From an uncultured Opitutales bacterium (GTDB lineage: Bacteria; Verrucomicrobiota; Verrucomicrobiia; Opitutales; Intestinicryptomonadaceae), in contig URAJ01000047.1 in NCBI GenBank assembly GCA_900545715.1, positions 1-16,280 on the forward strand: a stretch of 16,280 bases of DNA, in the 5' to 3' direction. This document shows, piece after piece, positions 7,259 to 15,772 of the stretch (within the stretch, counting starts at the first letter, position 1; each line of letters opens with the position of its first letter). The notes beneath the pieces are model-generated. The model made no database searches, was not told where the DNA came from, and saw nothing but the letters and a program-made list of their open reading frames with translations. The position numbers were made by a program, and so were the translations under genes.

Positions 7259-7301
7259 CACAAAATTTGTGTTGAAAAAAATGCTCAAATTTGCCTTATT
7301 A
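7259..7301 (+). promoter_or_regulatory. Candidate sdh promoter with overlapping palindrome
   Basis: TTGAAA (7272-7277) and TTATTA (7296-7301) are spaced by 18 nt, placing a start near 7308, about 36 nt before sdhC. Directly abutting the -35 is CACAAAATTTGTG (7259-7271), two 6-nt arms around one central base, which could be an operator. Both are read by eye and unproven. Confidence 0.35.
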
Positions 7302-7343
7302 AAGACTTCATTTTCCAAATAGAAAAATTACGAACGCACAATC

Positions 7344-8207
7344 ATGGTAAACATAAAAAAATCGATTCTGTCGTCGGTGCTCAAAAAGTTCCTGATGGCG
7401 ATTACGGGATTCGTGTTGGCGTCGTTCCTCCTGATACACATGCTTGGAAACTTGCAGACTCTCGAGGGCGGACCGCACGCGATTAACGCATACGCGCATA
7501 CGCTGCAAACGTTGCCGTGGGAAATCCTCTGGGGTTTCAGACTGACGCTTTTGGCGTGCTTTGTGGTGCACTTCCTTACGGCGTATATGCTCGTTTTGGA
7601 GAATAACAGGTCGCGTCCGCAGCAGTACGCCGTCAAAAAATCTTTGTCGTCGACATTGGCCGCACGCACTATGATTTATTCCGGCACTATTGTCATTGCG
7701 TTCGTCGTTTTGCACATTATGCACTTTACGGTCCTCAACCTGGACCCCGAGTATAAGATTCTCGACTGGGTTGCGACCAGCGGCATGTACGAAGGCAAGA
7801 CTCTTCACGACGTCTATGCCATGCTCATAATGGGCTTCTCAAATCCGTGGGTGGCGGCGGCGTATATTTTCGCCATGATTGTTATCGCCTTCCACCTCTC
7901 ACATGGCGTTTCGAGTATGTTCCAGTCGGTAGGTCTCCGCAACGAAGCTTGGAGATACCGCCTCAACGCCATTGCGGTTGTCTATTGCGTCGTTATCGCT
8001 GTTGGTTTCTCTATAAACCCGCTCGCGGTTATGGTTTCAAAATATGCCGGTTGCAACATCCTGCCGGTGAACTGCGTCGTAAAGCAGGTTGAAGCGCAAA
8101 GAGCTGCGGGAGCCAAAAAGATTTTTGTAAATTACGACTTCCTAAATGCCAATAAAGCGGCTAAGTGCAATGTCTCTATATCGCTTAAACCGGAAGCTAA
8201 AAAATAG
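7344..8207 (+). CDS. sdhC: Succinate dehydrogenase/fumarate reductase di-haem cytochrome b subunit
   Basis: A 287-residue membrane anchor of the cytochrome b558 type found in Bacteroidetes, Verrucomicrobia and epsilonproteobacterial fumarate reductases. Five hydrophobic helices lie at about 15-37, 62-84, 108-130, 168-190 and 208-230. Histidines in or near these helices, His32, His76, His124, His127, His184 and His187, include the expected axial ligands for two b haems; which four bind haem cannot be decided by eye. It passes electrons between menaquinone and the SdhB clusters. A single five-helix subunit replaces the SdhC/SdhD pair, so the absence of sdhD is normal. A polar tail of about 55 residues follows the last helix. 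First gene of the operon, 18 nt before sdhA; its ATG lacks a Shine-Dalgarno. Confidence 0.92.
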   Translation: MVNIKKSILSSVLKKFLMAITGFVLASFLLIHMLGNLQTLEGGPHAINAYAHTLQTLPWEILWGFRLTLLACFVVHFLTAYMLVLENNRSRPQQYAVKKSLSSTLAARTMIYSGTIVIAFVVLHIMHFTVLNLDPEYKILDWVATSGMYEGKTLHDVYAMLIMGFSNPWVAAAYIFAMIVIAFHLSHGVSSMFQSVGLRNEAWRYRLNAIAVVYCVVIAVGFSINPLAVMVSKYAGCNILPVNCVVKQVEAQRAAGAKKIFVNYDFLNANKAAKCNVSISLKPEAKK

Positions 8208-8225
8208 GTCAGGAAAGGAAAAATC

Positions 8226-10154
8226 ATGAATTTGGATTCTAAAATTCCGGAGGGCCCGATAGCCCAAAAGTGGTCGAACTTTAAAGCTCATGCCAAGCTC
8301 GTAAACCCCTCAAACCGCCGCAAGTACAAGATAATTGTCGTAGGTACCGGCCTTGCCGGAGCGTCCGCAGCGGCGAGCCTTGCAGAGCAGGGATATAATA
8401 TACAATGCTTCTGCTACCAAGACAGCCCCCGCCGCGCGCACTCTATCGCGGCACAGGGCGGTATAAACGCCGCCAAGAACTATCAGAACGACGGCGACAG
8501 CATTTATAGGCTCTTCTACGACACCGTAAAGGGCGGCGACTTTCGCTCGCGCGAGGCCAATGTGTACCGCCTTGCAGAAGTTAGCGGAAACATTATCGAC
8601 CAGTGCGTCGCCCAAGGCGTTCCTTTCGCCCGCGAATACGGCGGCCTCCTGGCAAACCGCTCATTCGGTGGAGCTCAAGTAAGCCGCACTTTTTACGCCC
8701 GTGGGCAAACCGGACAGCAGTTGCTCCTTGGCGCGTATTCCGCGCTCGAAAGGCAGATTGCGCTCAAAAAGGTTAAGATGTACACGCGCCGCGAAATGCT
8801 CGACTTGGTTGTTGTCAACGGCCACGCCAAGGGCATAATCGTCCGCAACCTCGTCACAGGCGACATTGAAAGGTACTCGGCGGACGCCGTCCTTCTCTGC
8901 ACGGGCGGCTACGGCAATGTATTCTACCTTTCTACTAACGCGCAAGGGTGCAGCGTCACGGCGGCATTTAAATGCTACAAGCGCGGCGCTGGCTTTGCCA
9001 ATCCCTGCTTTACGCAAATCCACCCGACTTGCATTCCCCAGCACGGCGACCAGCAGAGCAAGCTCACGCTCATGAGCGAATCTTTGCGCAACGACGGCCG
9101 CGTATGGGTTCCCAAAAAGGCGGAAGATTGCACCAAAAACCCCAACGATATTCCGGAAGAGGATAGGGACTATTACCTCGAAAGAAAGTATCCGAGCTTC
9201 GGCAACCTCGCCCCGCGCGACATTTCCTCGCGCGCAGCCAAGGAGGCTTGCGACGATGGGCGCGGCGTAGGTCCCGAAGTCAACGGTTTCCGCCGCGGCG
9301 TGTATCTTGATTTCGCCGACGCAATAAAGCGCGACGGGCTCCACACTATCGAGGAAAAGTACGGCAACCTCTTTGAAATGTACGAGAGAATCACGGGCGA
9401 AAACGCCTACAAGGTTCCGATGCGCATATATCCGGCGTCGCACTACACCATGGGCGGGCTTTGGGTTGACTACAACTTGCAAAGCACTATCCCCGGGCTC
9501 TTTGTTCTCGGCGAGGCGAACTTCTCCGACCACGGAGCAAACAGGCTCGGTGCTTCGGCTCTCATGCAGGGGCTCGCGGACGGATACTTTGTCATTCCTT
9601 ATACGCTCCCCAACTATCTCGCTCAGGAAGGCGCCAAGAACATCTCTACCGATCTTCCCGAATTTGCCGAAGCGGAAAACGGCGTAAAGGCTCGCATTCA
9701 AAAGCTGCTGAACGTAAAGGGCGACAAGAGCCCGCGCCATTTCCACCTCGAACTTGGCAAAGTTATGTGGGAACTCTGCGGCATGGCGAGGTCTGAAGAA
9801 AGCCTCAAAAAAGCTCTCGAAAAGATACCTCAGATACGCGAGGACTTCTGGAAGCACGTTCGCGTTGTCGGCGACGAACATACTATCAACGCCGAGCTCG
9901 AAAGGGCTGGCAGGGTCGCCGACTTCCTCGAATTTGCGGAGGTTATGGTTCGCGACGCGCTCGAGCGCAAGGAAAGTTGCGGCGCGCACTTCCGCGTTGA
10001 ATATCAGACGGAAGACGGCGAGGCGAAGCGCAACGACGCCGAGTATTCCTACGCTTTTGTATGGGAATACGCAGGCGAGGGCAAGCCGCCGATTTTAAAT
10101 AAAGAGCCTATCACGCACGAAGAGGTCGCGCCTGTCGTACGCTCCTACAAATAA
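8226..10154 (+). CDS. sdhA: Succinate dehydrogenase/fumarate reductase flavoprotein subunit
   Basis: A 642-residue flavoprotein that interconverts succinate and fumarate. The FAD Rossmann motif is GTGLAG (40-45). His72 in HSIAAQGG is the expected covalent flavin attachment site. Active-site residues line up with the family: His266 in IHPT, Arg292 in RNDGR, the proton-shuttle Arg331 in APRDISSR, His406 in [10 protein letters not shown], and Arg440 in [11 protein letters not shown]. The length and the 30-residue N-terminal lead match the type paired with di-haem SdhC. A strong Shine-Dalgarno (AGGAAAGGA) sits a few bases before the ATG. Second gene of sdhCAB, 19 nt before sdhB. Sequence alone does not fix the physiological direction; in an anaerobe it may run as fumarate reductase. 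Confidence 0.96.
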   Translation: MNLDSKIPEGPIAQKWSNFKAHAKLVNPSNRRKYKIIVVGTGLAGASAAASLAEQGYNIQCFCYQDSPRRAHSIAAQGGINAAKNYQNDGDSIYRLFYDTVKGGDFRSREANVYRLAEVSGNIIDQCVAQGVPFAREYGGLLANRSFGGAQVSRTFYARGQTGQQLLLGAYSALERQIALKKVKMYTRREMLDLVVVNGHAKGIIVRNLVTGDIERYSADAVLLCTGGYGNVFYLSTNAQGCSVTAAFKCYKRGAGFANPCFTQIHPTCIPQHGDQQSKLTLMSESLRNDGRVWVPKKAEDCTKNPNDIPEEDRDYYLERKYPSFGNLAPRDISSRAAKEACDDGRGVGPEVNGFRRGVYLDFADAIKRDGLHTIEEKYGNLFEMYERITGENAYKVPMRIYPASHYTMGGLWVDYNLQSTIPGLFVLGEANFSDHGANRLGASALMQGLADGYFVIPYTLPNYLAQEGAKNISTDLPEFAEAENGVKARIQKLLNVKGDKSPRHFHLELGKVMWELCGMARSEESLKKALEKIPQIREDFWKHVRVVGDEHTINAELERAGRVADFLEFAEVMVRDALERKESCGAHFRVEYQTEDGEAKRNDAEYSYAFVWEYAGEGKPPILNKEPITHEEVAPVVRSYK

Positions 10155-10173
10155 AACCGAAAGGGAAATACAG

Positions 10174-10929
<756 letters not shown>

Positions 10930-10948
10930 TTGCATCGCATATTTTTAT

Positions 10949-10980
10949 AAAACCGCGGCAGAAAATTCCGCGGTTTTTTT
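10949..10980 (+). terminator. Intrinsic terminator of the sdh operon
   Basis: AACCGCGG (10951-10958) pairs perfectly with CCGCGGTT (10968-10975) around a 9-nt loop and is followed by further T residues to 10980. It lies 20 nt after the sdhB stop codon. Confidence 0.92.
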
Positions 10981-11168
10981 ATTTTCGCATAAAAATCGAC
11001 AATATAAGGAATGGGATTTTTAAGTTTTTTACAAAAAAAGCTCTTTTTCTCATTATACTAAAATCTAAGTCCTCGAAAAAATTTTACGGAATTTTTTTGA
11101 TTGCGCGGTAAAAAGATAGTAAGAAGGCTTATTTGTTCCATTATCTGAACAGTAAAGAATTTTGAATG

Positions 11169-11197
11169 TTGACCGCAGCGGCATAAAGGCTTACTTT
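11169..11197 (+). promoter_or_regulatory. Candidate promoter for the glycoside hydrolase pair
   Basis: TTGACC (11169-11174) and TACTTT (11192-11197) are spaced by exactly 17 nt, placing a start near 11204, only about 10 nt before the ATG. The transcript would have a very short leader, consistent with the lack of a Shine-Dalgarno. The AT-rich stretch 10981-11168 upstream holds no gene. Confidence 0.5.
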
Positions 11198-11213
11198 TTT
11201 ATGTACATATTAT

Positions 11214-12635
11214 ATGAAAAAGAGAATTGCTTTAATGATGGCGGCGCTTGCAGTGGCGTCGGGGGTATTGAATGCGGAGGATTTGCGCGGCAAGCAGGAT
11301 TCTGGGCGGGTGTTGTCGAATCCCGACAAGGGTTGGTATCACCATTACTACGACAACAGCCTTGATAAGTATTTGAGCTCCGACGAGTCGATTGCTGCGA
11401 TACCGAACATGCACCATTTGTTTTTGAGGTTTGCATGGAGCTATTTGGAGCCCGAGGAGGGAAAATTTAACTGGGCGCTGATAGACGACATAGTAAAAAA
11501 GTGGTACGACGGTAAAGGCGTAAAGGTGTCGCTTTCGATAACCTGCAACGAGACAGGTATAAAATACGCAACTCCGAAATGGGTGTTTGACGCCGGCGCG
11601 AAGGGGAATTTGGTAAAGACCAGATACGGCAAGGAAATAGTGGAGCCTGTTAATGAAGACCCCATATTTTTAGAGAAGCTTGAAAAACTGCACAAGGCGA
11701 TAGCCGAGCGTTACGACGGCAAGCCTTACATAGTTGATATGACGCTTGCGAGCATAGGAAACTGGGGCGAGGGGCACTATTCGTCTTCAAGCAAAATTAG
11801 AGTTCCGCTAAAAACGATAAAAAATCACATAGACATATACAAAAAGTGTTATAAGAAAAGCCAGCTTACAATAGGCGACGACTGGATTGGCAACAATTTA
11901 AAAGGCGAAGATTTAAAATCGGCAAGAGAGTATGTGAAAAAGAATAAAATTGGCTATCGGGACGATTCCATACTCGTAGAATGGTACTATTTTGCCCCTG
12001 TGAATAAAGGCAAGGATTCGTTAGCGCACCCAGAATTCTTTGACGACACATACAGCGATTGCCCCGCAACCCTTGAATTAGCGCATTACAGCCACCAAAA
12101 AGAAAGAGGCACTTGGAAGGGTCGCAACGGCGAAGAAGAGGGAGCTGCGGCGCTTAGGCGCGTAGTGAAGCGGGCGTACTGCACGTATCTTGGGTACCAT
12201 GGATACGCGGAAGATTACGCGAAAGACAATCCCGACTTTTTGAAAGAGATGGCGAACAAAGTTGGATACTGGTATTTTATAAATTCCGCCGAATTTGACG
12301 CCGGCAGCGGAAAACTGACTCTCGAATGGGAAAATAAGGGTGCTGCGCACGCGTTCAGCCGCTACGAGCTTTTTGTAAAAATTGCGGGGCAAGACGGGAA
12401 GTTTGAAAAAATTTATCCTATAAAAGAGTGCGACAACCGCAAGTGGGAGCCTAACAAACCCGCCAAAGAGACCTATAAAATACCCTCAGCCGATTTACCC
12501 TCCGGAAAATATTCGCTTTCAGTGATGCTTAAAAAAATGACTCTCGCCAATGAGGCGCGCCCGATTGAGCTCGCGTTCAAAAGCGAACTGAGGGATTCGG
12601 ACGGATTCTACAAAATCTTGGAATTTAGAAAATAA
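11214..12635 (+). CDS. Secreted DUF4832-like barrel protein, putative glycoside hydrolase
   Basis: A 473-residue protein with a signal peptide (hydrophobic 5-18, cleavage near LNA at 21). Residues about 33-350 look like a (beta/alpha)8 barrel of clan GH-A type: NPDKGWY (36-42), FLRFAWSYLEPEEGKFNW (70-87, as in GH42-like enzymes), and IGNWGEGH (181-188) with Glu186 as candidate acid/base. Glu288 in TLELAHY is a possible nucleophile, which is less certain. The C-terminal 358-473 is a beta-rich domain like DUF4832 (LTLEWENKGAAHAFSRYELF, 368-387). No substrate is established for the family to my knowledge. It is 13 nt upstream of a GH10 gene, so a polysaccharide role is inferred. The stretch from about 11780 to 11960 is AT-rich and Lys-rich compared with its flanks. 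No Shine-Dalgarno precedes the ATG. Confidence 0.75.
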   Translation: MKKRIALMMAALAVASGVLNAEDLRGKQDSGRVLSNPDKGWYHHYYDNSLDKYLSSDESIAAIPNMHHLFLRFAWSYLEPEEGKFNWALIDDIVKKWYDGKGVKVSLSITCNETGIKYATPKWVFDAGAKGNLVKTRYGKEIVEPVNEDPIFLEKLEKLHKAIAERYDGKPYIVDMTLASIGNWGEGHYSSSSKIRVPLKTIKNHIDIYKKCYKKSQLTIGDDWIGNNLKGEDLKSAREYVKKNKIGYRDDSILVEWYYFAPVNKGKDSLAHPEFFDDTYSDCPATLELAHYSHQKERGTWKGRNGEEEGAAALRRVVKRAYCTYLGYHGYAEDYAKDNPDFLKEMANKVGYWYFINSAEFDAGSGKLTLEWENKGAAHAFSRYELFVKIAGQDGKFEKIYPIKECDNRKWEPNKPAKETYKIPSADLPSGKYSLSVMLKKMTLANEARPIELAFKSELRDSDGFYKILEFRK

Positions 12636-12648
12636 TATTAAGTAAAAT

Positions 12649-14145
12649 ATGAAAAAAAGCATACTATTATTCATGGGGATAACGCTTGTTGCGGGCTTGT
12701 ATGCGCGCCCTCAAAAAAGCGGACATTGGGTTGAGGTTCCCGATTACCCCTATGCGCTAACAGCTCCGCAGGACAAAGACATAAAAGAAGTGTCAGAGAA
12801 GCTTAAAAAACAATGGGCTGATCCCGTCTTGCAGGAGGAGATAGAACTCGGCATAAAGACAAACAGAATGGGATCTTTTTACGTCGGATTTTTTGATTCC
12901 AAAGGGAGGCCGGTAAAAGTTGACAATGTTTCCATATCGTTAAAGAAGCACGAATTTCTATTCGGTATGCAGGCGTTTTTAACGGAAGGGTTTCACCATG
13001 TAGAAAAAGACGCTAAACTTGCGCAGGAAAAGAACCGCAAATTTGAAGAGCTGTTCGCCAACCTCTTTAATTTTGCTACGCTGCCGTTCTATTGGGCGAC
13101 CTCCGAACCCGAACCGGGCTTTTACCGTTTTTCGCGCAATGAAAACAAGCCCGACATATATCGCCGCCCGCCGCCCGATGTCGTTTTGGAAATGTGCAAG
13201 CGCCACGACATAACCCCGAAGGGGCACTGCCTCTCATGGCATTTGGCAACCTCAAACGCCTCGCGCCCAAAGTGGGTTCCCGAGAGCAAGCACGAATACG
13301 AAAAATACATGTGCCGCTATATAGATAAAGTCGCCGAGAGGTACGACGGCAAAATCGACTATTGGGACGTCACGAATGAGAATACCGACAAACGCCATAC
13401 AATATGGAGCGTAAAGACTCCCGACCCGCACGGTTTTATGCCCGACGATTACGGCTTTAAGGCTTTTAAGGAGGCTGAAAGAGTATTCCGCGTCTCCAAC
13501 CGCTTCATTTCAAATTACACGACTCCCGTGTGGCAGAGGGTGGCGGCTTTCCGCGAGTATTCGGCGGACTACCTTGCAATTTCCGACTTGATTAACCGCG
13601 GCGCCAAGCTCGATGTAATCGGGCTACAGCTGCACTTCTTTGCTAAGGAGGACTACCAAAACGCTTTAAAAGGCATAGAATGGGGGCCGGAATACCAGAG
13701 GGTTGTTCTCGATACGCTGTCGAGATTCAATAGGCCTATCCATATAACGGAAATAACTTTCCCGTGCTTTGGCGACGGCGAAGTCGGCGAGGCAAACCAG
13801 GCGTTCTTTGTCGAGAATTTTTATAAGCTGTGGTTTAGCCACAAAAATGTCGAGGCTATAACTTATTGGCATTTTGTCGATGGAACAGCAGGCGGCGAAG
13901 ACAGGTTTATGAGCGGCTTCCTGCGCAAGGATATGAGCAAAAAACCTTCGTATATAGTACTCGAAAATCTATTGAAAAAATGGAGGACCGATTTGAATTT
14001 TGATTCGGTTGACGACAAGTTGCATTTCCGAGCCTTTTACGGAAAATATCTCATAACATACGAGTACAACGGCAAGAAATACGAAAAAACAGTCAATCTT
14101 TCGGCGAAGGACTCGAATCGATACAAAAAAATATTCGTGGAATAA
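12649..14145 (+). CDS. Secreted GH10 family endo-1,4-beta-xylanase-like enzyme
   Basis: A 498-residue protein with a signal peptide (MKKSILLFMGITLVAGLYA, cleavage near 19). Residues 62-115 form a small beta-domain (IKTNRMGSFYVGFFDSKG, then HEFLFG) typical of the N-terminus of many Verrucomicrobia and Planctomycetes GH10 proteins. The GH10 barrel spans about 125-440: KGHCLSWH (191-198) is the substrate-binding signature (usually RGHTLVWH), WDVTNEN (239-245) holds the acid/base Glu244, and ITEITFP (366-372) holds the nucleophile Glu368. Retaining hydrolysis of xylan backbones is expected; the divergent GHCLSWH motif leaves room for a related substrate. A short beta-rich tail follows from about 450. 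It is translated 13 nt after the DUF4832-like gene, almost certainly on the same transcript, and has no Shine-Dalgarno. Confidence 0.92.
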   Translation: MKKSILLFMGITLVAGLYARPQKSGHWVEVPDYPYALTAPQDKDIKEVSEKLKKQWADPVLQEEIELGIKTNRMGSFYVGFFDSKGRPVKVDNVSISLKKHEFLFGMQAFLTEGFHHVEKDAKLAQEKNRKFEELFANLFNFATLPFYWATSEPEPGFYRFSRNENKPDIYRRPPPDVVLEMCKRHDITPKGHCLSWHLATSNASRPKWVPESKHEYEKYMCRYIDKVAERYDGKIDYWDVTNENTDKRHTIWSVKTPDPHGFMPDDYGFKAFKEAERVFRVSNRFISNYTTPVWQRVAAFREYSADYLAISDLINRGAKLDVIGLQLHFFAKEDYQNALKGIEWGPEYQRVVLDTLSRFNRPIHITEITFPCFGDGEVGEANQAFFVENFYKLWFSHKNVEAITYWHFVDGTAGGEDRFMSGFLRKDMSKKPSYIVLENLLKKWRTDLNFDSVDDKLHFRAFYGKYLITYEYNGKKYEKTVNLSAKDSNRYKKIFVE

Positions 14146-14162
14146 TACCTTTTGCAGAAAAA

Positions 14163-14187
14163 AACCGCGGCAGCTTTTTCCGCGCGG
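14163..14187 (+). other. Imperfect hairpin resembling a decayed terminator
   Basis: AACCGCGGCAG (14163-14173) is followed by TTTTTCCGCGCGG. The left side is identical to the left side of the sdh operon terminator, but the right arm has an inserted CG and the T-run after it is absent. An intact terminator follows within 10 nt. Confidence 0.35.
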
Positions 14188-14194
14188 ATGCTAA

Positions 14195-14226
14195 AAAAAA
14201 CGGACTCAATAGTGAGTCCGTTTTTT
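14195..14226. terminator. Bidirectional terminator between GH10 and pfp
   Basis: CGGACTCA (14201-14208) pairs perfectly with TGAGTCCG (14213-14220) around an ATAG loop, extended by A6/T6 tracts on either side. It lies between convergent genes and can terminate both strands. Confidence 0.92.
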
Positions 14227-14339
14227 ATTGCGTCGATTTTTAGCGTTTTTCTTTTCCGCGTTTAAACCACAAGTTTAATGCACGAGAAAAACTCGCTTTT
14301 TATCTATTTGAAGAAAATTTAAATCTTTAAATTGTGCGG

Positions 14340-14375
14340 AAAAAAATTGCCGCTTACAAGAACGTCGCAAGCGGC
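14340..14375 (-). terminator. Intrinsic terminator of pfp
   Basis: On the minus strand GCCGCTT and AAGCGGC (14369-14375 and 14349-14355) pair with a 13-nt loop, followed by AA and seven T residues (14346-14340). A second hairpin, GCGGACGA/TCGTCCGC (14379-14386 and 14409-14416), precedes it between the pfp stop and this terminator. Confidence 0.8.
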
Positions 14376-14429
14376 CGCGCGGACGAACTCCCCAAAAATC
14401 AAGGAAGCTCGTCCGCTTGGGGCAGGGAA

Positions 14430-15629
14430 CTACGCCTGGCCGATGTCTTTCAGCAGTTTCTGGAACCAATCAAATTTGGTGTTGAAGGGTTTGCCGCCCT
14501 TGATTCTTTCAAATTCGATTGCCCTCAGAACATTTCCGGCGTCTTCGTCGTGGCCGATGACTCCGCCTTCGCGTTTCAGGGCGCATTCAACGGCGAGGTC
14601 CGTGCAGCTCTTTATCAGGCGCAGGTCATCAACATTTGCCGCGGCGGCTCTCGCAAAGTAGCCGCTCTTTTGCACGAGCACCTTTTCAGCGCCGAGCATT
14701 TCGGCAAACTGCTTTCCGAACCATTTGCCGGGATTGACGGCGTCGAGCTTGACATGCCCAAAAGCGTCGCGGGGGACGCTCTCGCCCTTGGCTTCCATCT
14801 CGGCTACTATGGTTTTAACTCCTGCGCCTTCGGATATGAATATGTTGACGCAGTCGTTTTCGTCCATGATTTTCTTTAGTCTCGCGGCTTCCTTTTGAAT
14901 GTCCAACTCCATTTCGGGAATGTAGATGGCGTGTACATCTCTGCGAGCTTTTGTGAGCCCAAGCCCGTCGGCAAACTCGCCCTGCGAAAGCAGTTTGCGG
15001 TACTCGGCGGCGGTCGCCGCAGTCAGCCAGCCGCAGTTGCGTCCCATAACCTCGTGGATTATGAGCATGCGGGGGTTCGCGCCGTTCTCGGACACGACAT
15101 TGCGGAAGAACTTTGCGCCCTCTTCGGCCGCGGTCCAAGCGCCGAGGCTTTGGCGTATCGGATAGACGTCGTTGTCTATGGTCTTGGGAAGGCCGATTAC
15201 GGTGAGCTCGTAGTTGTTTTCCTTCAAAAATTTTGCAAGATCCGCCGCGGCGGTGTTCGTGTCGTCTCCGCCTATCGTATGCAGAATGTCAACTTTATCC
15301 TTTACGAGTTGGTCGGCCGCAACTTTCTGCGGGTCTTCGCCTTCTTTTACAAGCCCGCGCTTTACGCAGTCCTTTACGTTGGTCAGCTTCACGCGCGAGT
15401 TCCCTATCGGGGAGCCGCCGTATCTGTGCAAAATGTGGGCTTGCGCTCGCATCTTGTCGTCGACTTTTATGCTCTGCCCGAGAAGCAGTCCCTTGTATCC
15501 GCCGAGATAGCATATTATCTCTATTGACGGATCTATTTCTGTGTAGCGCTCTATAAGACCGCCAATCGCGCTTGAAAGACACGGGGCGAGTCCGCCCGCC
15601 GTTAGTATTCCGACTTTCTTAGGTTTCAT
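14430..15629 (-). CDS. pfp: Pyrophosphate-type 6-phosphofructokinase
   Basis: A 399-residue phosphofructokinase, phosphorylating fructose 6-phosphate to the 1,6-bisphosphate in glycolysis. GGDDT (120-124) has Asp123 where ATP-dependent enzymes have Gly, and PKTIDND (148-154) has Lys149 where they have Gly. These two residues are the accepted marks of PPi-dependent enzymes, so the donor is inferred to be pyrophosphate and the step reversible. Asp152 is the catalytic base and MGR (195-197) binds fructose 6-phosphate. Around 400 residues is normal for the short PFP subgroup. AAAGGA lies upstream of the ATG, supporting the start. It is a single-gene unit with its own promoter and terminator, divergent from hflX. 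Confidence 0.94.
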   Translation of the reverse strand: MKPKKVGILTAGGLAPCLSSAIGGLIERYTEIDPSIEIICYLGGYKGLLLGQSIKVDDKMRAQAHILHRYGGSPIGNSRVKLTNVKDCVKRGLVKEGEDPQKVAADQLVKDKVDILHTIGGDDTNTAAADLAKFLKENNYELTVIGLPKTIDNDVYPIRQSLGAWTAAEEGAKFFRNVVSENGANPRMLIIHEVMGRNCGWLTAATAAEYRKLLSQGEFADGLGLTKARRDVHAIYIPEMELDIQKEAARLKKIMDENDCVNIFISEGAGVKTIVAEMEAKGESVPRDAFGHVKLDAVNPGKWFGKQFAEMLGAEKVLVQKSGYFARAAAANVDDLRLIKSCTDLAVECALKREGGVIGHDEDAGNVLRAIEFERIKGGKPFNTKFDWFQKLLKDIGQA

Positions 15630-15658
15630 TTGTATCCTTTTATAAATTTAAGCCGCAA

Positions 15659-15687
15659 ACTTTATTTTCGCATTTGCTTTTGGGCAA
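15659..15687 (-). promoter_or_regulatory. Candidate pfp promoter
   Basis: On the minus strand TTGCCC (15682-15687) and TAAAGT (15659-15664) are separated by 17 nt, placing a start about 20 nt before the pfp ATG. The palindrome AGTAAATTTTACT (15687-15699) touches the upstream edge of the -35, a possible operator in the pfp/hflX divergent gap. Confidence 0.45.
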
Positions 15688-15772
15688 GTAAATTTTACTC
15701 GCCTGCCGAGTTTTATGCAGCTTCGTTTTTTTTGTCTTGCGCGCTGGGGCGGGCGGGCAAAAAATCAAACGC

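Noticed and set aside
8661..9989. Long minus-strand frame opposite sdhA (442 codons)
   Set aside because: It is the antisense of a highly conserved, fully intact SdhA. Its translation has no recognisable domain and no ribosome-binding site; GC-rich codons on the plus strand keep the opposite frame open.
14895..15527. Plus-strand frame opposite pfp (210 codons)
   Set aside because: Antisense of the conserved PFP active-site region, with no signature of its own.
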